A DNA stretch of 64,000 bases, from positions 62,001-126,000 of the forward strand of contig JAUNUJ010000007.1 in assembly GCA_030538235.1 (NCBI GenBank), given 5' to 3'. The notes beneath the pieces were generated by a model that saw only the letters and a list, made by a program, of their open reading frames with translations, did not search any database and was not told the origin of the DNA. Source of the stretch: Alcaligenaceae bacterium (GTDB lineage Bacteria; Pseudomonadota; Gammaproteobacteria; Burkholderiales; Burkholderiaceae_B). Within the stretch, counting starts at the first letter, position 1, and each line of letters begins with the position of its first letter. Shown piece by piece: positions 27,515 to 36,916 of the stretch. Made by a program: the position numbers and the translations under genes.

Positions 27515-28614
27515 TGAATACTAATATTTGGGGCTGGTTTACTGATAGTGTTGCAGCAATCAATACATGGGGTGCCAATTTAATTGGTGATACGCCTTGG
27601 ATGGTGCTGTGGACTGTCGTATTGATCCTCGTGATCGCCATGCCTATTATTATCTGTGTGGCTTTTTTGACGCTTTGGGAGCGTCGCATGATTGGCTATA
27701 TGCACTTGCGTCGCGGTCCTAACCGTGTTGGTCCCGGCGGTATTTTGCAGCCTTTTGCCGACGTCCTTAAGCTTCTAACCAAAGAGGTCATCGTACCGGC
27801 AAAAGCCAACAAGGTGATGTATATCTTGGCACCGATCATGACCTTAGTTCCGGCATTAGCTGCTTGGGCGGTGATTCCATTTGGTCCCGAAGCCGTTTTG
27901 GCAAATGTCAACGCAGGAATTCTGTACATCGTGGCAATTACTGCACTCGGTGTTTACGGTGTGATTTTTGCCGGATGGGCTTCAAACTCTAAGTATCCGT
28001 TTTTAGGCGCGATGCGTGCATCGGCGCAAATGATTTCTTATGAGTTGTCACTGACCTTTGTTTTAGTCACTATTATTCTGGTCTCAGGCACCATGAATAT
28101 GAATGGTATTGTGACTCAGCAAACGACCGGTTTCTTTGCCGAGAGAGGGATTACTTTCCTATCCTGGAACTTTATTCCATTATTCCCGCTGTTCATCGTT
28201 TATATCATTTCGATTGTGGCGGAGACTAACCGTCACCCATTTGACGTGGTTGAGGGTGAGTCGGAGATTGTTGCGGGTCACATGGTTGAGTATTCCGGTA
28301 TGGGCTTTGCGATGTTCTTCCTAGCCGAGTATGCCAACATGATTTTATTGTCGGCTTTATGTTCTGTCTTTTTCTTAGGCGGTTGGTCGGCACCGTTAGA
28401 TATCGTTCCATTCACTTGGATACCCGGTTGGTTGTGGTTAGGTATTAAGACCTTCTGTGTGGTGTCACTATTTATCTGGTTCCGTGCATCATTCCCACGT
28501 TTCCGTTATGACCAAATTATGCGTTTAGGTTGGAAAATCTTTATTCCACTGACCTTAATCTGGTTCGTCGTGGTTGCGATCTGGATGCAAACACCATTAA
28601 GTATTTGGAATTAG
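27514..28614 (+). CDS. nuoH: NADH-quinone oxidoreductase subunit H
   Basis: The 366-residue membrane subunit with eight or more helices joins the hydrophilic arm to the membrane arm and lines the quinone channel. [24 protein letters not shown] and the [25 protein letters not shown] segment are diagnostic. Translation is coupled to nuoG by the one-base overlap. Confidence 0.97.
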   Translation: MNTNIWGWFTDSVAAINTWGANLIGDTPWMVLWTVVLILVIAMPIIICVAFLTLWERRMIGYMHLRRGPNRVGPGGILQPFADVLKLLTKEVIVPAKANKVMYILAPIMTLVPALAAWAVIPFGPEAVLANVNAGILYIVAITALGVYGVIFAGWASNSKYPFLGAMRASAQMISYELSLTFVLVTIILVSGTMNMNGIVTQQTTGFFAERGITFLSWNFIPLFPLFIVYIISIVAETNRHPFDVVEGESEIVAGHMVEYSGMGFAMFFLAEYANMILLSALCSVFFLGGWSAPLDIVPFTWIPGWLWLGIKTFCVVSLFIWFRASFPRFRYDQIMRLGWKIFIPLTLIWFVVVAIWMQTPLSIWN

Positions 28615-28625
28615 GGGTGGAGATT

Positions 28626-29114
28626 ATGAGTAAATTGAAACGCTTTATGAACAGCTTTATGCTGACTGAGTTGCTAAAAGGAATGATGCTGACAGGTGGT
28701 TATTTCTTTAAGCCGAAATTCACCCTGAAGTATCCCTACGAAAAAACTCCAATGTCTCCTCGTTTCCGTGGTTTACATGCCTTACGTCGTTACCCTAACG
28801 GTGAAGAGCGTTGTATTGCCTGTAAGTTATGCGAAGCAGTTTGTCCCGCCATGGCGATCTCAATTGAGTCACATGAGCGTGAAGATGGTACTCGTCGTAC
28901 GACGCGCTATGACATTGATTTGACCAAGTGTATTTTCTGCGGTTTTTGTGAGGAAAGTTGCCCGGTTGACTCCATTGTCGAAACGCATATTCACGAGTAT
29001 CACGGCGAGAAGCGCGGTGATTTGTACTTCACTAAAGACATGTTGCTGGCGATAGGCGATCGTTACGAAGACGAAATCGCCAAGCGTCGTGAAGCAGATG
29101 CACCGTATCGCTAA
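28626..29114 (+). CDS. nuoI: NADH-quinone oxidoreductase subunit I
   Basis: The 162-residue subunit holds two 4Fe-4S clusters (N6a, N6b) through [12 protein letters not shown] and [12 protein letters not shown]. The ATG at 28626 is chosen because GGGGTGGAG precedes it and the resulting N-terminus is normal; an upstream in-frame extension would overlap nuoH. Confidence 0.96.
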   Translation: MSKLKRFMNSFMLTELLKGMMLTGGYFFKPKFTLKYPYEKTPMSPRFRGLHALRRYPNGEERCIACKLCEAVCPAMAISIESHEREDGTRRTTRYDIDLTKCIFCGFCEESCPVDSIVETHIHEYHGEKRGDLYFTKDMLLAIGDRYEDEIAKRREADAPYR

Positions 29115-29126
29115 TAGGTGGAGATC

Positions 29127-29771
29127 ATGATTTTTTCAACAGTTCTTTTTTATATTTTGGCCTTTGTAGCAATCGTTGCGGCTTCGCGAGTTGTATTGGC
29201 GCGTAGCCCGGTGGTAGCTGCTTTGCATCTGATGCTGACATTTTTCACGGCATCTATGCTGTGGATATTAATCGGTGCAGAGTATCTCGGTTTATTACTG
29301 ATTATTATTTATGTCGGTGCCGTGATGGTGATGTTCCTCTTCGTAGTCATGATGATTGATGTGGTGCCGGAGAGTTTACGTCGTGGTTTCCGTACTTACT
29401 TGCCACTCGGTTTAGTGGTCGGTGGTGTGATGGTGCTGGAAATTGCTTCTGTTTTAGGAGCGGTTTATTTGGGTACCGGTGCGCCGGTAGCGGTCGGTTT
29501 ACCAAAGTCGTACAACAACGTCGTTGAAATTGGTACGGCCATGTACACCGAATACAGTTACGCTATTCAAGTAGGTGCTTTGATTTTATTAGTGGGTATG
29601 ATTTCAGCGGTAGGTATCACCCTGCGAGATCGCAAGAATCGTAAGTACACCAATGTAAGCGAGCAATTAAAAGCCAATCCTAAGGATCGTTTACGTATCG
29701 TGAGTATGGCTTCTGAGTCAGAGGCTCGCACCACAGGTGCAGCTGAAATCCAAGAGGGAGAAAGCAAATGA
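29127..29771 (+). CDS. nuoJ: NADH-quinone oxidoreductase subunit J
   Basis: A 214-residue hydrophobic subunit with five helices, including the conserved [21 protein letters not shown] segment with the pi-bulge helix important for coupling. I use the ATG at 29127, spaced properly from AGGTGGAG, in preference to the GTG at 29118. The stop overlaps the nuoK start by four bases (ATGA). Confidence 0.94.
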   Translation: MIFSTVLFYILAFVAIVAASRVVLARSPVVAALHLMLTFFTASMLWILIGAEYLGLLLIIIYVGAVMVMFLFVVMMIDVVPESLRRGFRTYLPLGLVVGGVMVLEIASVLGAVYLGTGAPVAVGLPKSYNNVVEIGTAMYTEYSYAIQVGALILLVGMISAVGITLRDRKNRKYTNVSEQLKANPKDRLRIVSMASESEARTTGAAEIQEGESK

Positions 29772-30094
29772 CATTGAGTTTAGCGCATTATTTAATACTG
29801 GGCGCAGTGCTATTTGCCATTGGGGTTTTTGGAATTTTCTTAAACCGTCGCAATATGATTGGCATTTTGATGTCGATTGAACTGCTTTTATTAGCGGTCA
29901 ATATGAACTTTGTGGCGTTTTCTCAATGGCATCCAGGTCCTGATGGCCTTCCGGACACAGCAGGACAGATCTTTGTTTTCTTTGTCTTGACGGTTGCTGC
30001 TGCTGAAGCGGCGATTGGATTGGCAATTCTAGTTATGCTATTCCGTAAGATTAATTCAATTAACGTTGACGACATCGGTCGTCTCCAAGGGTAG
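29768..30094 (+). CDS. nuoK: NADH-quinone oxidoreductase subunit K
   Basis: The 108-residue three-helix subunit related to MrpC carries conserved glutamates in its second and third helices ([14 protein letters not shown] and [13 protein letters not shown]) that take part in proton translocation. It overlaps nuoJ by four bases. Confidence 0.96.
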   Translation: MTLSLAHYLILGAVLFAIGVFGIFLNRRNMIGILMSIELLLLAVNMNFVAFSQWHPGPDGLPDTAGQIFVFFVLTVAAAEAAIGLAILVMLFRKINSINVDDIGRLQG

Positions 30095-30105
30095 GGGGGT
30101 AAATC

Positions 30106-32109
30106 ATGGAATCAACTTTATCTCCAACGCTCTTACTTGCCATTGCCCTGGCTCCTTTGCTGGGTTCGATTTTGGCGGGTCTTTTTGGTACCGGATTCTT
30201 CGGTCGCCAAGTAACGCGTGCCGGTTCGCATGGCATAACGATCGCTTTAGTGGCTTTTTCCACTATCGCTTCAATTTATGTTCTGTGGCAGGTTATCGCC
30301 CATGACGCTTATTTCAATGGTGCCATTTACACCTGGACTGTGATCGGTAATATTCCGATTGAGATTGGCTTTTTAGTGGATTCACTAACTGCCACCATGA
30401 TGGTTGTGGTTACCTCTGTTTCACTGATGGTCCATATTTATACCATCGGTTATATGGCAGATGATCCGGGTTATCAGCGTTTCTTTAGCTATATTTCACT
30501 GTTTACTTTCTCCATGTTGATGTTAGTGATGGCAAACAATATGCTGTTGCTATTCTTCGGCTGGGAGGCAGTCGGTTTAGTGTCCTATCTATTGATTGGT
30601 TTCTGGTACGAAAGACCGACAGCGATCTTTGCTAACATGAAGGCGTTTATCGTTAACCGTGTCGGTGACTTCGGTTTCCTATTAGGTATCGGTTTATTGT
30701 TCGCCTATACCGGCAGCTTAAATTATGATGACGTGTTTGCTAGCGCAAGCATCTTGTCATACACCAGCTTCCCGGGTACGGATTGGACAATTGTGACGGT
30801 AGCTGCGATTTGTTTATTTGTCGGTGCGATGGGTAAATCAGCGCAAGTGCCTTTGCACGCTTGGTTACCTGACTCCATGGAAGGTCCGACCCCAATCTCC
30901 GCTTTAATTCACGCGGCGACTATGGTGACAGCCGGTATCTTTATGGTGGCTCGTTTCTCTCCGGTCTTCGAGTTATCCAATACCGCTTTATCTTTGGTCA
31001 TTGTGGTGGGTGCTATCGGTGCTTTATTCCTAGGTGTCTTGGGTCTGATTCAAAACGATATCAAACGCGTCGTGGCTTATTCCACCTTGTCACAGTTAGG
31101 TTATATGACCGTGGCGCTTGGTGCGTCGGCCTACGGTGTTGCCGTGTTCCACTTGATGACTCACGCTTTCTTCAAGGCCTTGTTATTCTTGGGCGCGGGT
31201 TCGGTGATTATCGGTATGCACCATAATCAGGACATTCGCTTTATGGGTGGCATCCGTAAGTACATGCCGATTACCTGGATTACCTTCTTATTAGGTACTC
31301 TGGCCTTAGTGGGTACACCGTTCTTCTCCGGTTATTACTCAAAAGAGCATATTATCGAAGCAGCCGGCGCCGCTAATGTTTGGGGCGCAAGCTTTGCTTA
31401 TTACTGTGTACTGATTGGTGTCTTTGTGACCTCACTCTATTCATTCCGCTTGTACTTCCTGGTTTTCCATGGCAAAGAGCGTTATGATCAGCTGCCTGCC
31501 GATGCTGAGCATCGCTTAGGCGCAAATGAAAAGCCCAAAGAATCACCTTGGGTTGTCACAGTACCTTTAGTCGCTTTAGCGATTCCTTCAGTCGTGATTG
31601 GCGCTTGGGCAGTGGCTCCGATGTTATTCGGTGACTTCTTTGACGGGGTGATTTTTGTTGATGCCGCAACTCACCCGGCCATGGCTGCCATCGCTTCAAC
31701 CTTCCACGGATGGGTTGAATACGGTTTACATGCCTTTGTTACCCTACCGTTCTGGTTAGTGGTTGCCGGTTTTGTGGTTGCACTCTATCTCTATGTGATT
31801 AGTCCGGCAACACCGGGCAAGATCTACAATGCCTTATCCGGTATCAACCGCGTATTGGAAAACAAATACTACGTTGACTGGGTCTACGAAAATGTCTTTG
31901 CTCGTGGTGTTCGCGCGCTTGGTACGGGTTTCTGGAAGGGCGGCGACAAGGGTGTTATCGATGGTTTCATCATTAACGGTAGCACTAAGGTGGTGGGCTT
32001 ATTAGCAGCCATGACCCGTAAGTTCCAATCCGGTTATGTTTACCATTACGCCTTCTCGATGTTGGTAGGTATTATTGTTTTAATCTCTTTCTTTGTATTG
32101 GTGCGATAA
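30106..32109 (+). CDS. nuoL: NADH-quinone oxidoreductase subunit L
   Basis: The 667-residue antiporter-like subunit is the distal proton pump. FFGWEAVGLVSYLLIGFW, the proton-channel lysine region GAMGKSAQVPLHAWLPDSME, and HAATMVTAGIFMVAR are visible, and the C-terminus holds the long lateral helix. Confidence 0.97.
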   Translation: MESTLSPTLLLAIALAPLLGSILAGLFGTGFFGRQVTRAGSHGITIALVAFSTIASIYVLWQVIAHDAYFNGAIYTWTVIGNIPIEIGFLVDSLTATMMVVVTSVSLMVHIYTIGYMADDPGYQRFFSYISLFTFSMLMLVMANNMLLLFFGWEAVGLVSYLLIGFWYERPTAIFANMKAFIVNRVGDFGFLLGIGLLFAYTGSLNYDDVFASASILSYTSFPGTDWTIVTVAAICLFVGAMGKSAQVPLHAWLPDSMEGPTPISALIHAATMVTAGIFMVARFSPVFELSNTALSLVIVVGAIGALFLGVLGLIQNDIKRVVAYSTLSQLGYMTVALGASAYGVAVFHLMTHAFFKALLFLGAGSVIIGMHHNQDIRFMGGIRKYMPITWITFLLGTLALVGTPFFSGYYSKEHIIEAAGAANVWGASFAYYCVLIGVFVTSLYSFRLYFLVFHGKERYDQLPADAEHRLGANEKPKESPWVVTVPLVALAIPSVVIGAWAVAPMLFGDFFDGVIFVDAATHPAMAAIASTFHGWVEYGLHAFVTLPFWLVVAGFVVALYLYVISPATPGKIYNALSGINRVLENKYYVDWVYENVFARGVRALGTGFWKGGDKGVIDGFIINGSTKVVGLLAAMTRKFQSGYVYHYAFSMLVGIIVLISFFVLVR

Positions 32110-32110
32110 G

Positions 32111-33589
32111 ATGACAACATTTCCTTGGCTTTCCTTATCGATTTTTGTACCGATTATTGCTGGTATTTTTGTACTCGTGTTCGGTCGTGACGAGCGAGCA
32201 GAGTACACCAAGCAAATGGCCTTGATTGGTGCAATAGTCAGCTTTTTAGTCACCTTGCCGCTAATCTTTGGCTTTGACTCAACAACTGCCAATATGCAGT
32301 TTGTGGAAAATGTGCGTTGGATTTCAGCTTTTACAGCGCACTATCACTTAGGTGTAGACGGTATTTCTGTGTGGTTTGTGCTGCTAACTGCTTTTATCAC
32401 TATCATGGTGGTAATCGCCGGTTGGAAGGTCATTACTGACCGTATTGCACAGTACATGGCTTCATTCCTGATTTTATCGGGCATGATGATCGGTGTATTC
32501 TCTGCGCTAGATGGCTTATTGTTCTATGTGTTCTTCGAGGCGACACTTATCCCGATGTACATCATTATTGGTGTCTGGGGTGGTCCGAATCGAGTGTATG
32601 CAGCCTTTAAGTTCTTCCTCTATACCTTATTAGGTTCTTTATTAACCTTAGTTGCCTTTATTTACCTGTACCTACAAGCAGGCACTTTCGATATCGCAGC
32701 TTGGCATGCCTTGCCATTGACGATGAATGAGCAATTATTTATCTTCTTTGCGCTCTTTGCTGCCTTTGCGGTGAAAGTACCCATGTGGCCGGTACATACT
32801 TGGTTGCCTGATGCGCACGTTGAAGCACCTACCGGTGGTTCTATTGTGCTGGCGGCCATTATGTTGAAGCTCGGTGCTTATGGTTTCTTGCGTTTCTCTT
32901 TACCGATTGCGCCGGATGCCTCTCAAGAAATGGCCTGGTTGATGATCGCTCTAGCACTTATCGCTCTGATCTACATTGGTCTGGTGGCCATTGTTCAAGA
33001 TGATATGAAGAAACTGGTGGCTTATTCATCAGTAGCACATATGGGCTTTGTGGTCTTAGGTACTTTCTTATTTAGTGACGCCGGGATTGAGGGTGCGATT
33101 GTACAAATGATCTCTCACGGTTTTGTTTCAGGCGCTATGTTTATGTGTATCGGTGTGTTGTATGACCGCTTACACAGCCGCGAAATTGCTGACTACGGTG
33201 GTGTGGTTAAAGTCATGCCGAAATTCGTGACCTTCTTTGTACTATTCTCAATGGCTAATAGCGGTCTACCGGCTACCTCAGGTTTCGTGGGCGAGTTCTA
33301 CGTCATCTTGGCAGCGATTGACTTCAACTTCTGGGTTGGTTTGTTAGCAGCTACTTCATTGATTTTAAGTGCCTCTTACTCATTATGGATGGTTAAACGT
33401 GTGGCTTACGGTCCTGTGACAAATCCTGAGGTATCAAAAATGCTCGACTTAAACAATCGTGAGTTTTTGGTCTTAGGTCTGTTTGCAATCTTTGTGTTGT
33501 ATATGGGTATTCATCCGAAACCATTTACTGATGTGATGCATGTATCAGTTCAGCATTTGCTAGAACAGGTTGCACAATCCAAACTGTAG
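32111..33589 (+). CDS. nuoM: NADH-quinone oxidoreductase subunit M
   Basis: The 492-residue antiporter-like subunit has the conserved FEATLIPMYIIIGVWGG and FAVKVPMWPVHTWLPDAHVE segments. The ATG at 32111 lies one base after the nuoL stop; an in-frame upstream start would overlap nuoL and lacks family support. Confidence 0.96.
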   Translation: MTTFPWLSLSIFVPIIAGIFVLVFGRDERAEYTKQMALIGAIVSFLVTLPLIFGFDSTTANMQFVENVRWISAFTAHYHLGVDGISVWFVLLTAFITIMVVIAGWKVITDRIAQYMASFLILSGMMIGVFSALDGLLFYVFFEATLIPMYIIIGVWGGPNRVYAAFKFFLYTLLGSLLTLVAFIYLYLQAGTFDIAAWHALPLTMNEQLFIFFALFAAFAVKVPMWPVHTWLPDAHVEAPTGGSIVLAAIMLKLGAYGFLRFSLPIAPDASQEMAWLMIALALIALIYIGLVAIVQDDMKKLVAYSSVAHMGFVVLGTFLFSDAGIEGAIVQMISHGFVSGAMFMCIGVLYDRLHSREIADYGGVVKVMPKFVTFFVLFSMANSGLPATSGFVGEFYVILAAIDFNFWVGLLAATSLILSASYSLWMVKRVAYGPVTNPEVSKMLDLNNREFLVLGLFAIFVLYMGIHPKPFTDVMHVSVQHLLEQVAQSKL

Positions 33590-33598
33590 GTTAGAACA

Positions 33599-35083
33599 AT
33601 GATAGAAAATCAATTTAATTTCGCCATGGCTCTGCCGGAGATTCTCTTATGTCTCCTGGCAATGGGTGTCTTGTTGGTCGATGCCTTTGCTCGCAGTAAG
33701 GACAGCATGCTGTCCTACTTCGGCAGTTTGGCATCGCTACTTTTGGTCTTGTTGGTGGTTTTGTTCCAATGGAATTCCGGCGTTACCGGTACTACCTTCT
33801 ATCAAATGTATGTTGCTGACTCTCTTAGTCATTTCTTAAAAGTCGGTACGATTATTGCTGTTATCGTGACCTTAATTTACAGTCGCCAATACTTGGTTGA
33901 CCGCAATATGGTTAAAGGTGGGGAGTTCTATGCCTTAGCCTTATTCTGTTTATTAGGTCAGTTTGTGATGATTTCGGCGTCCAGTACTTTGACGATTTAC
34001 TTAGGTCTGGAGCTGATGTCTTTATCGCTCTATGCCTTGGTTGCTTTACGTCGTGATTCTCTCAACAGTGCAGAAGCAGCCATGAAGTACTTCATCCTAG
34101 GCTCCTTAGCCTCAGGTATTATGCTGTACGGTATTTCGCTTATTTACGGCGCGACCGGTGCGATTCACTTGGCGACTATTATGCAGGTTTTACAGAGCGG
34201 TGATGCTCAGTTATCTGTGTTGCTTTTAGGTCTGGTCTTCGTGGTATCGGGTATTGCCTTTAAATTGGGTGCGGTACCTTTCCACATGTGGGTCCCTGAC
34301 GTGTATCAGGGTGCGCCGACAGCGGTGGCTTTAACCATCGGTTCTGCACCTAAGTTAGCGGCAATGGCCATGGCTTTACGCTTTTTGGTCGAAGGTTTAA
34401 ACGAAGTGGCCATCAGCTGGCAGCCGATGTTGATTATTATGGCCGTGCTATCTTTAGCAATTGGTAATATCACCGCGCTCTTGCAGACCAACTTTAAGCG
34501 TTTATTAGGTTACTCAACCATTTCTCATATTGGTTTTGTACTGCTTGGCTTGTTGTCCGGTGTTGATGCCAATGGTCAGGTGAGCAGCGGCGCTTACGGA
34601 ACTGCCTTGTTCTATATCGTGACGTATGTACTGACCACTTTAGCGAGCTTCGGTATTATCCTGATTCTTAGCCGTGCCGGCTTTGAGTCTGAGGAAATTT
34701 CCGACTTCAAGGGTCTGAACCGTCGTAGTCCATGGTTGGCTTTCGGTGTTCTCATCTTGATGTTCTCACTTGCCGGTATCCCGCCTTTAGTTGGTTTCTA
34801 CGCTAAATTAGCGGTTTTGCAAGCGACGATCAGTGCCGGTCATGTCTGGTTAGCGGTGGTTGCGGTACTATTTTCCTTAATCGGTGCTTTCTACTATCTG
34901 CGCGTGGTCAAGGTTATGTACTTTGATGAGCCTGAGGTTGATGCCCCTGCTTTAAGTCGTCCATTAAGCTTCCGTGAGGGTATCTTATCTGTTAATAATC
35001 TGTTGATTATTGGTTTAGGTATTTTGCCAGGTGGCCTAATGGCGCTATGTGTACAGGTAATTGACGCTTCATTGAAGTTTTAA
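33599..35083 (+). CDS. nuoN: NADH-quinone oxidoreductase subunit N
   Basis: The 494-residue antiporter-like subunit contains [35 protein letters not shown] and [14 protein letters not shown]. It closes the nuo operon, which ends at a strong hairpin. In many Burkholderiales a DUF2818 gene follows nuoN; here it does not, and a probable DUF2818 relative is encoded at 48.3 kb. Confidence 0.97.
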   Translation: MIENQFNFAMALPEILLCLLAMGVLLVDAFARSKDSMLSYFGSLASLLLVLLVVLFQWNSGVTGTTFYQMYVADSLSHFLKVGTIIAVIVTLIYSRQYLVDRNMVKGGEFYALALFCLLGQFVMISASSTLTIYLGLELMSLSLYALVALRRDSLNSAEAAMKYFILGSLASGIMLYGISLIYGATGAIHLATIMQVLQSGDAQLSVLLLGLVFVVSGIAFKLGAVPFHMWVPDVYQGAPTAVALTIGSAPKLAAMAMALRFLVEGLNEVAISWQPMLIIMAVLSLAIGNITALLQTNFKRLLGYSTISHIGFVLLGLLSGVDANGQVSSGAYGTALFYIVTYVLTTLASFGIILILSRAGFESEEISDFKGLNRRSPWLAFGVLILMFSLAGIPPLVGFYAKLAVLQATISAGHVWLAVVAVLFSLIGAFYYLRVVKVMYFDEPEVDAPALSRPLSFREGILSVNNLLIIGLGILPGGLMALCVQVIDASLKF

Positions 35084-35104
35084 TTTACCCTATAAGCACC
35101 TATG

Positions 35105-35148
35105 AAAAAAGCATCGAGTCCTGAGGTTTGGATTCGATGCTTTTTTTT
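35105..35148 (+). terminator. nuo operon terminator
   Basis: GCATCGAGTCC pairs with GGATTCGATGC (11 bp with one G-U) around an 8-base loop, flanked by six A and eight T residues, just after nuoN. Confidence 0.94.
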
Positions 35149-35208
35149 CGGCGAAGTTGTGAGCTAATGCTGTGTCTGTTCAGCGGAGGCTGGCAGAGCA
35201 ATAAGTCA

Positions 35209-35541
35209 CTATGCCTTTTTGAAAAACTCTGATTTTAAGTTCATGGCCTGACCGTCAACGCGACCGGCGAAGTTATGGTCACCTGCTTGGAGGCGGATAG
35301 ACTTAACGCGGGTTCCCTGTTTGATGACCGTGGAGCTGCCTTTAACCTTAAGGTCTTTAATTAGAACAACATCATCACCATCGGCTAGCGGCGTGCCGTG
35401 AGCATCAAATACTTGCAAGCCGTCTTCTTGCGAGATTTCGTCAGATTCAAGCCATTCATGGGCACACTCAGGACAAACAAATTGAATGCCATCGTTATAG
35501 GTGAATTCCGATTGACATATGGGACAGGCGGGTAAACTCAT
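35209..35541 (-). CDS. PhnA/YjdM family zinc-ribbon protein
   Basis: The 110-residue protein starts MSLPACPICQSEFTYNDG and has a zinc ribbon from Cys6, Cys9, Cys23 and Cys26 followed by the PhnA C-terminal domain (GDDVVLIKDLKVKGSS, IKQGTRVKSIRL, GDHNFAGRVDG). I use the inner ATG at 35541 because GGAG lies six bases ahead of it. Despite its name, the E. coli homolog is not the phosphonoacetate hydrolase and its function is unknown. It is monocistronic. Confidence 0.9.
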   Translation of the reverse strand: MSLPACPICQSEFTYNDGIQFVCPECAHEWLESDEISQEDGLQVFDAHGTPLADGDDVVLIKDLKVKGSSTVIKQGTRVKSIRLQAGDHNFAGRVDGQAMNLKSEFFKKA

Positions 35542-35712
35542 CCTCATCTCCTTTAATAATTTAAAGTTTAAAATAATTACAGTGATTAATTAAGTTATTG
35601 AGGCATTATAAGCGGTATTGATAAAAACTGTCACTTAGCGTCTTTTTAAGCGATTTTGAATGAGGATAATGACATAAACTGATAAAAACGTCTTAGCAGA
35701 CTATCAAATGAC

Positions 35713-35765
35713 CTTACTGGCACAACTCTCAAGTCTGTCTTGACAGTTGTGCCAGTAAGTTTTTT
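35713..35765 (+). terminator. Strong plus-strand intrinsic terminator without an annotated gene
   Basis: CTTACTGGCACAACT (35713-35727) pairs perfectly with AGTTGTGCCAGTAAG (35745-35759), and after one mismatch TCAAG/CTTGA continues the stem over a 5-base loop. Six T residues follow on the plus strand only. Both neighbours, PhnA and the TRIC gene, are on the minus strand, so the transcript it ends is not obvious. It may also act weakly as the end of the TRIC mRNA in the other direction. Confidence 0.75.
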
Positions 35766-35804
35766 AGCGCCATAAATGTTTTGTGTCAGTTTTTAGTCTA
35801 ACAA

Positions 35805-36425
35805 CTACTCATCCCAACGGTCGGGCGAATAGGAGAATACCGGTAGTGACCATTGCCATTTTAATGCGGCTAATCGCATGCTCAGACCCAGTATAAACGG
35901 CAAAATGAGTGTGATATTTTCATTAAGATTGAAATAAATTAAAATCAAATAAAAATTTGCCACTACAAAGGACACGCTGGCATAGAGCTCATGACGTAGT
36001 ACCAGGGGCGTACGATTACACATAATATCGCGCAAAATACCACCAAAAATCCCTGTCGTAATACCCGCCATAATCACCACCGGTAAAGCATAGTCCAGTT
36101 TTAAGGCGACATTGCAGCCAATAATAGTAAAGGCTACCAGACCCATGGCATCAACTAACAAGAAAATACGATTAAGTTTGCGCATGTATTTGGCAATCAC
36201 AATGGTGAATAATCCCGCCCCAATGGTTAGGTAAATATACAGTGGGTGTTGTGTCCAAGTCACAGGGTAGTTTCCTAGCAACATATCACGAACCGTGCCG
36301 CCGCCAAGGGCAGTTAGAAAAGAGATTAAGGCAACACCGAATAAATCCATATTGCGTCGACCGGCCGCGAGGGCGCCGGACATGGCTTCTGCAGTGATAG
36401 CAATAACAAATATATAGGTTAACAT
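35805..36425 (-). CDS. TRIC-family (UPF0126, YicG-like) membrane protein
   Basis: The 206-residue protein has seven likely transmembrane helices and the two internally repeated motifs of the family: ALGGGTVRDMLLG in the first half and GIFGGILRDIMCNRTPLVLR in the second. Prokaryotic TRIC proteins are trimeric channels or transporters, and many are preceded by glycine riboswitches. A tandem glycine riboswitch lies directly upstream here. I infer a role in glycine or small amino acid transport, but ion conduction cannot be excluded. Confidence 0.9.
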   Translation of the reverse strand: MLTYIFVIAITAEAMSGALAAGRRNMDLFGVALISFLTALGGGTVRDMLLGNYPVTWTQHPLYIYLTIGAGLFTIVIAKYMRKLNRIFLLVDAMGLVAFTIIGCNVALKLDYALPVVIMAGITTGIFGGILRDIMCNRTPLVLRHELYASVSFVVANFYLILIYFNLNENITLILPFILGLSMRLAALKWQWSLPVFSYSPDRWDE

Positions 36426-36454
36426 CTTAGGAAATTCCTACTGATTGTTATGCC

Positions 36455-36629
36455 ACTCCCTCTGTTCTTTTACCTGAGAGTTTTTGTAGCAGGCGCTACT
36501 TGCCCCTTCGGTGGGTTAGTGAGCTAACCACTCTCCAGTTGGCGGATTATGGAATGTCGCAGTACATGAGCCTGAGCGTTTATGGGAGTTTGCGCCTTCG
36601 GCGGGTGTGGAGCACCACTCTCCTGCGAC
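36455..36629 (-). promoter_or_regulatory. Tandem glycine riboswitch
   Basis: Read on the minus strand, two glycine aptamers follow one another. The first is closed by a 7-bp P1 helix (GTCGCAG at 36629-36623 with CTGCGAC at 36562-36556) and holds GGAGAGTGG and GCCGAAGGCGCAAACTC. The second runs from about 36545 to 36463 with GGAGAGTGGTTAG, CACCGAAGGGGCAA, ACTCTCAGGT and ACAGAGGGAGTGG. These are the conserved core elements of the family. It ends about 30 bases before the TRIC start codon, so control may act on translation initiation. Confidence 0.93.
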
Positions 36630-36916
36630 AGCTGTAAATTATACGCCACAGTTATATTGTTCTTTGTGTTTTAGACCTTTTGTCTGTCAATAATAATTTA
36701 GTTTAACTATGGACAATATTGTTTTTAATCAAACTATGTTTTTAAGGGCTAGGCAGAAGAGAAAAATTTTGCCATAATAAAGATTAATTTTGGCAATACC
36801 TTAATGCGTTGCTTAAGATATATTTAATATGAATATTTAGCAAAAAGCTAAAAAGTCTGAGACAGTAGTGCCATATATATCTTGGTAGCCGCTAAAGAAA
36901 CGCACCGGAGAGAACC
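36630..36916. other. Divergent promoter region between riboswitch/TRIC and nosR
   Basis: This AT-rich region must carry the promoter of the riboswitch transcript to the left and of nosRZDFYL to the right. It holds an FNR/DNR-like site (listed separately), an inverted repeat TTGCCA (36769-36774) / TGGCAA (36791-36796), and CATAAT at 36773-36778 as a possible -10. No ORF was seen. Confidence 0.5.
36719..36732. promoter_or_regulatory. FNR/DNR-type binding site upstream of nosR
   Basis: TTGTT-TTTA-ATCAA differs from the TTGAT-N4-ATCAA consensus at one position. Such sites bind Crp/Fnr-family activators (FNR, DNR, NNR) that switch on denitrification genes under low oxygen or with NO. It is about 185 bases before the nosR start codon, so the leader would be long. 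Confidence 0.5.
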
